Part shown: one piece after another, positions 5,630 through 8,374 of the stretch | Position numbering within the stretch: the first letter of the stretch is position 1 | How the letters are laid out: every line of letters starts with the position of its first letter | NCBI GenBank assembly: GCA_018400515.1 | Contig: JAGYMR010000116.1 | Location: 1 to 8,374 of the forward strand | Reading direction: 5' to 3' | DNA from: Tangfeifania sp. | GTDB lineage: Bacteria; Bacteroidota; Bacteroidia; Bacteroidales; Prolixibacteraceae | DNA length: 8,374 nucleotides | The notes under the pieces: generated by a model | What the model was told of the DNA's origin: nothing | Databases searched by the model: none | The model's input: only the letters and a program-made list of their open reading frames with translations | Position numbers and translations under genes: made by a program

Positions 5630-7129
5630 TTAATTCGAATATTCAACTTCAATGTTATTGATCACCTCTTCGGCGCCGCCTTTCATGGCGTATATCTCTG
5701 CAAAAACCTTTTCCCTGCGTGTTTCTACCGTTCCTTCCAGAACAGCAATTCGGTTTGAAACAGAGACTTCCACCTCATCCCGGTCCAGATAGGGAGACCA
5801 GTAGATATGTTTCAATGTGCTGGTCTTAATCTCCTCATCGCTCTTATAGGAATCATCCACATCCACCTGAACCGGGGGGAATAAGGTATTCCAGCCATAA
5901 TAGTTGTAGTTGTAGAAATCATTATCATCGTTTGTTTCGATGTTGTTTTCCACAGCCACCACACCTTTTGTTTTGGAAGCTACATCTTCGGCCTGCAGTT
6001 TCTCAAAATAGGAATCAACCGTTCCGTTCAGATAGACGACGCCGTTATTGGCCTTAACATCCAGCTCCCACTGTTCAATAATGGGATCGCTGCGAAGGGC
6101 AGCTTCTACATCTTTTTGCAATGCTTTATTTTCAGGAATAAATACGGGACGGACATTGATGTGGTTATTCACGCCAAATACGCCCACTACATTTTTGGCA
6201 TCCCGCTCGGCGGCCCGTTTTGCTTTCAGATTGTCCACCTCACCGGTTAAGGTTATTATGCCGTCCTCGACGGAAACAGTAATGGCGGCGGGAGAGACAC
6301 GCGGATCGTAAAAGAAGGCATCTCTTACCGCATCTTTTACTTCACGATCGGTTTTCACAACATATTTATCCTTCCGCATGGCGTCATCCCTGGCCCAGCT
6401 CTTTACCTTCAGATCACCGGTATCCACGGATTGAACCCCCGTTACCCAGGCGTTCCTCGAAGCAAGGTATTGTTCATTGGCACTGCCAACGGTACCGGAA
6501 AGGTCAACATCGCCATCATTTACCGCTACTTCGATCAAACCGTCATCAATTCTGACATCATTTGCAAGGCTTTGCTTAATCTCCTGTTTGATCTCTAAAT
6601 CGGAGCGATCGCTCACATATTCCACATCAATTTTGTTGTTGACCCCTTTAACGCCAATAACGCCTTTGGCAACATATTCCGAAAGCTTCTTCTCCTGCCA
6701 GGATTCTACCGTCCCCTGGAGTGTCACATAACCGTTAACAGCCTCCACCGTCACTTCATAAGCATCGGTGGCAGGATCGTCCAGCAGTGCATCCTCCACA
6801 TCGCGTTTCAATTCCCTGTCAGTCCGTGCAGGTGCATCCACCTCCATATTATCGACCACTGCCCGTACTCCTTTAACCGTCCGGGCGATTTTTATGGCCC
6901 GGTCTTTTACCAAAAGATCATTGACCGTTCCCGATAATGTTACGATCCCCTCATTTGTTTCGATATCGATTAAAAACGAGGGAGTGGTGGCGTTTAAACT
7001 TAATTTGCTATCGACCGCATTGGTGATCTCTTTATCCGTAAATTCATTGCCCGGCATAAAAGCCGTGGACATGAATCCCAGGATAAGGATCAAAAAAAAT
7101 CCGAATCTGTTCCTTTTTTCTCGTTTCAT
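5630..7129 (-). CDS. Exported protein with six BON domains
   Basis: From the ATG at 7129 the protein has 499 residues. MKREKRNR followed by FGFFLILILGFMSTAF is a signal peptide with no lipobox Cys; the product contains no cysteine at all. Six BON domains follow at about 31-97, 104-171, 178-243, 261-327, 335-398 and 431-497. Each has a GxVxLxGTV-like core (GIVTLSGTV, GYVTLQGTV, GDVDLSGTV, GIITLTGEV, GVVYLNGTV, RIAVLEGTV). A Tyr/Asn/Asp-rich linker (about 400-425, containing FYNYNYYGW) separates domain 6. By analogy with OsmY it probably acts in the periplasm on membrane or envelope surfaces under osmotic stress. A TTG start at 7156 would add nine residues, but ATG 7129 gives a better signal peptide. 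It lies downstream of rex and the 63-codon gene beyond a terminator, and ends at a strong terminator of its own. Confidence 0.92.
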   Translation of the reverse strand: MKREKRNRFGFFLILILGFMSTAFMPGNEFTDKEITNAVDSKLSLNATTPSFLIDIETNEGIVTLSGTVNDLLVKDRAIKIARTVKGVRAVVDNMEVDAPARTDRELKRDVEDALLDDPATDAYEVTVEAVNGYVTLQGTVESWQEKKLSEYVAKGVIGVKGVNNKIDVEYVSDRSDLEIKQEIKQSLANDVRIDDGLIEVAVNDGDVDLSGTVGSANEQYLASRNAWVTGVQSVDTGDLKVKSWARDDAMRKDKYVVKTDREVKDAVRDAFFYDPRVSPAAITVSVEDGIITLTGEVDNLKAKRAAERDAKNVVGVFGVNNHINVRPVFIPENKALQKDVEAALRSDPIIEQWELDVKANNGVVYLNGTVDSYFEKLQAEDVASKTKGVVAVENNIETNDDNDFYNYNYYGWNTLFPPVQVDVDDSYKSDEEIKTSTLKHIYWSPYLDRDEVEVSVSNRIAVLEGTVETRREKVFAEIYAMKGGAEEVINNIEVEYSN

Positions 7130-7145
7130 GATTTTTGTTTTTTTG

Positions 7146-7171
7146 TTCCACTTCAAAACTTTTTTGTGGAA
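7146..7171 (-). promoter_or_regulatory. Hairpin in the leader of the six-BON gene
   Basis: TTCCAC (7146-7151) and GTGGAA (7166-7171) form a six-pair stem with a 14-base A/T-rich loop, ending 16 bases before the ATG at 7129. It would enclose the alternative TTG start at 7156. It may be a 5' UTR structure; no U-tract follows, so it is not a terminator. Confidence 0.35.
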
Positions 7172-7310
7172 TGGTTGCAGAAAAATTTGTGCCGCGCATC
7201 AAACAGAACACACAACCAACTAAAAATCAACAACAAAAAATAAAAACCATGCAATTCATTCCCTCCAATGACTGTTGAATAAATCTACAAACAGTGGAAA
7301 AACCACACGG

Positions 7311-7366
7311 AAAAAAAGCAACCTGCGGTGGTAGAAAGCGGCGGACCAGGTCAAACCAGCAGGTTG
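7311..7366 (-). terminator. Intrinsic terminator after rex and the 63-codon gene
   Basis: On the minus strand CAACCTGC (7366-7359) pairs with GCAGGTTG (7326-7319), extended by TGGT/ACCA beyond a two-base bulge. One C later come seven Ts (7317-7311). The 32-base span between the eight-base arms is long for a terminator. Its 5' arm overlaps another stable hairpin (7349-7369), so the two cannot form together. It sits between the rex operon and the six-BON gene. Confidence 0.6.
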
Positions 7367-7369
7367 ACC
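7349..7369 (-). promoter_or_regulatory. Alternative hairpin overlapping the terminator arm
   Basis: GGTCAA (7349-7354) and TTGACC (7364-7369) make a six-pair stem with a nine-base loop; GGCG and CGCC just outside can extend it past a bulge. The stem and loop contain the entire 5' arm of the terminator at 7311-7366, so its formation would act as an anti-terminator. Whether this is used is inference. Confidence 0.4.
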
Positions 7370-7370
7370 C

Positions 7371-7385
7371 GCCATTTTAAATGGC
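7371..7385. repeat. Perfect short palindrome
   Basis: GCCATTTTAAATGGC is an inverted repeat with seven-base arms around a single central base. It lies 24 bases after the stop of the 63-codon gene and directly before the alternative hairpin. It may be a protein-binding site or part of the leader structure; the loop is too small for a stable RNA hairpin without opening base pairs. Confidence 0.5.
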
Positions 7386-7409
7386 CGCGTTTCTTGGGCC
7401 AGCGGAATG

Positions 7410-7601
7410 TCATACCGTTTGCCAGCGGGTAGTTAAACAGTAATTGTTGAAGTACTCCTCCACTTCCCTTGCTTCTTCCGGCTTAAGAGTAACTAAGGGA
7501 TCCATTTCATCCTTCCGGGAAATGTCAGCATCCCAAATATTAAAGAAATTCTTCTTTATTAATGCCTCCATCCATTCCATCAATTTTTTTTCCCGTTTCA
7601 T
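7410..7601 (-). CDS. Small hypothetical protein downstream of rex
   Basis: A 63-residue frame starts 19 bases after the rex stop codon with a good ribosome-binding site (AGAGAGGA at 7607-7614, five bases from the ATG), the clearest in this part of the window. The product begins MKREKKLMEWMEALIKKNFF, a basic amphipathic helix rich in aromatic residues. An acidic stretch follows (KPEEAREVEEYFNNY, about 40-54), and the protein ends LTTRWQTV. It has one Cys, no signal peptide and no membrane segment. I do not recognise a family. Its position suggests co-transcription with rex and the terminator follows it, so it is probably real; a role with Rex or in redox response is only a guess from context. 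Confidence 0.6.
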   Translation of the reverse strand: MKREKKLMEWMEALIKKNFFNIWDADISRKDEMDPLVTLKPEEAREVEEYFNNYCLTTRWQTV

Positions 7602-7606
7602 AACAA

Positions 7607-7614
7607 TCCTCTCT
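7607..7614 (-). promoter_or_regulatory. Ribosome-binding site of the 63-codon gene
   Basis: AGAGAGGA on the minus strand is five bases before the ATG at 7601. It is the main evidence that this small frame after rex is translated, since most neighbouring genes lack such a site. Confidence 0.6.
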
Positions 7615-7620
7615 TTCTGT

Positions 7621-8274
7621 TTATTTTTCTGAATCGTTTAACCGCCTCAGCAGGACAGCTGCATCGGCGCTCATAGAAGTATTTTGTACAACCACATCGT
7701 CCTCCAGTTGAAGGATGCAGGAAGTAAAATTCCAGATGGCTTTCACCCCGCATTTCACCAGATCTTCTGCCACCTCCTGGGCCACTTCATCGGGCGTGGT
7801 CAGGATTCCGGTCTTCACATGAAGCCGGCCGGCGAGGCTGAATAATTTTGGATATTCAAGAACATGAATTCCTCCCACCGATCTCCCGGTTTTCCGGGGA
7901 TCAACATCAAAGGCGGCAATAATTCTGATTCCCAGTGCCTGGTGTTCCTGGTAAGCCATTAAAGCAGTACCGAGATTTCCGGCGCCCACCAGAAATGCCT
8001 CATTCGTCCGGTTGAACCCCAGAAATTCTTCCAGTGCCTGGATCAGGGCATACGTGTTATACCCTACCCGGGGTTTTCCTTTGATGCCCGTCACCGAAAG
8101 GTCTTTCACCACCTGCGTGGGATCTGATTTCAAATCTTTTGCAATGGCGGGAGCGGAAATATTCAGCACACCCGCTTTCCGAACCTGATCAAGGTAATAC
8201 AAATAAACAGGCAGCCGCCGGATGGTGGGCTCCGGTACCTGATTTTTCTTCCTGTATTTCCCTGTTCGTTTCAT
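7621..8274 (-). CDS. rex: Redox-sensing transcriptional repressor Rex
   Basis: The 217-residue protein has the two Rex domains. An N-terminal winged helix (about 12-85) shows VPEPTIRRLPVYLYYL, ISAPAIAKDL and the recognition helix DPTQVVKDLS, then the wing GIKGKPRVGYN. The NAD-binding Rossmann domain (about 92-185) has FLVGAGNLG at 94-102 and AAFDVDP at 120-126. The C-terminal segment (about 195-212) is the helix normally swapped between dimer subunits. Rex represses fermentation and respiratory genes and is released by NADH when the NADH/NAD+ ratio is high. The usual Arg before the K-D pair of the recognition helix is Val here, and the usual SYFG is SVTG, so operator preference may differ from Firmicute Rex. 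The start at 8274 directly follows the 39-bp repeat shared with the three-BON gene. The 63-codon gene follows, probably in one operon. Confidence 0.95.
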   Translation of the reverse strand: MKRTGKYRKKNQVPEPTIRRLPVYLYYLDQVRKAGVLNISAPAIAKDLKSDPTQVVKDLSVTGIKGKPRVGYNTYALIQALEEFLGFNRTNEAFLVGAGNLGTALMAYQEHQALGIRIIAAFDVDPRKTGRSVGGIHVLEYPKLFSLAGRLHVKTGILTTPDEVAQEVAEDLVKCGVKAIWNFTSCILQLEDDVVVQNTSMSADAAVLLRRLNDSEK

Positions 8275-8276
8275 TA

Positions 8277-8315
8277 GAATAAAATTAAGTTTCGTGTTTG
8301 AATTTCAATCAAGTA
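8277..8315 (-). repeat. 39-bp direct repeat, copy 2, upstream of rex
   Basis: This stretch is identical to 1845-1883 and placed identically, two bases before a start codon that continues ATGAAAC in both genes. The same 17-bp palindrome TGATTGAAATTCAAACA is at 8311-8295 and the TAATTTTA element at 8287-8280. The surrounding coding sequences are unrelated, so the repeat was conserved or copied as a control element. Confidence 0.9.
8280..8311 (-). promoter_or_regulatory. Possible promoter and operator of rex
   Basis: It holds the same elements as the copy at 1848-1879: an imperfect 17-bp palindrome, ATTG as a possible -33 element and TAATTTTA as a possible -7 element. The palindrome does not fit the common Rex box (TTGTGAA and TTCACAA halves with a spacer), so autoregulation by Rex is possible but not shown. 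Confidence 0.3.
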
Positions 8316-8374
8316 TTAATTTCTAACATCCTTTTTTCATAGGGCCCATGGAACTCGCATGAAATTTTATTCAT
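8309..8374 (-). other. Open frame entering from the right edge, ending inside the repeat
   Basis: On the minus strand a frame is open from the window edge, through MNKISCEFHGPYEKRMLEIN, to a TGA at 8309-8311. If it continues upstream it is the C-terminus of a gene 34 bases before rex, and its last codons lie within the 39-bp repeat. Only about 21 codons are visible, so this may equally be non-coding AT-rich leader sequence. Confidence 0.2.

Noticed and set aside
7142..7200. TTTTGTGGAA near the six-BON leader as a Rex box
   Set aside because: Only one half-site resembles the Rex operator; no matching TTCACAA half at suitable spacing.
6048..7223. Plus-strand Ser/Thr-rich frames opposite the six-BON gene
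   Set aside because: They are reverse-complement shadows of repetitive BON coding sequence; the Ser/Thr bias follows from the complementary codons.
7227..7259. Ten-codon mini-ORF (MNCMVFIFCC) after GGAGGGA on the minus strand, possible leader peptide of the six-BON gene
   Set aside because: The ribosome site is only two bases from the first ATG, the frame is very short and AT-driven, and no attenuation structure follows it directly.
7398..7428. GCCAGCGG present twice 23 bases apart at the end of the 63-codon gene
   Set aside because: Eight-base direct repeat only, no further similarity; could easily be chance.

Overview
The window looks like a chromosomal segment from a member of the Bacteroidota, probably of the Bacteroidales/Marinilabiliales type. 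This is inferred from moderate GC with AT-rich, A-rich gene leaders, mostly weak or absent Shine-Dalgarno sequences, a secreted TonB-C-terminal-domain protein, a Bacteroidota-style Rex and multi-BON proteins. No mobile element, CRISPR array, tRNA or rRNA was seen.

Layout from left to right. (1) 1-1164 (+) is the C-terminal 387 residues of a UPF0182 membrane protein that begins outside the window. (2) A minus-strand block follows, in transcription order: an HdeD-like six-helix membrane protein (3227-2706), a classical short-chain dehydrogenase (2703-1963) and a cytoplasmic three-BON-domain protein (1842-1177). The last gene converges on the UPF0182 gene with only 12 bp between stop codons. (3) 3228-3678 is a 451-bp gap with at most one doubtful small ORF. 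(4) 3679-4401 (+) is an exported protein with a TonB-like C-terminal domain. It converges on a trehalose-6-phosphatase gene (5328-4543, -) across a bidirectional terminator. (5) A second minus-strand block holds, in transcription order, rex (8274-7621), a 63-codon hypothetical gene (7601-7410), a terminator with an overlapping alternative hairpin, and an exported six-BON-domain protein (7129-5630) ending in a strong terminator.

Most recognisable genes point to envelope, osmotic and redox stress: nine BON domains in two proteins, HdeD, OtsB, the NADH-responsive repressor Rex and a probable NADPH-dependent reductase. Co-regulation is suggested by one unexpected feature: a perfect 39-bp direct repeat abuts the start codons of both the three-BON gene and rex, 6.4 kb apart. 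It contains a 17-bp operator-like palindrome and a weak Bacteroidota-type -7 element. I saw no clearly new multi-gene system. The best leads are the shared promoter/leader repeat, the alternative hairpins between the rex operon and the six-BON gene, and the small gene after rex.
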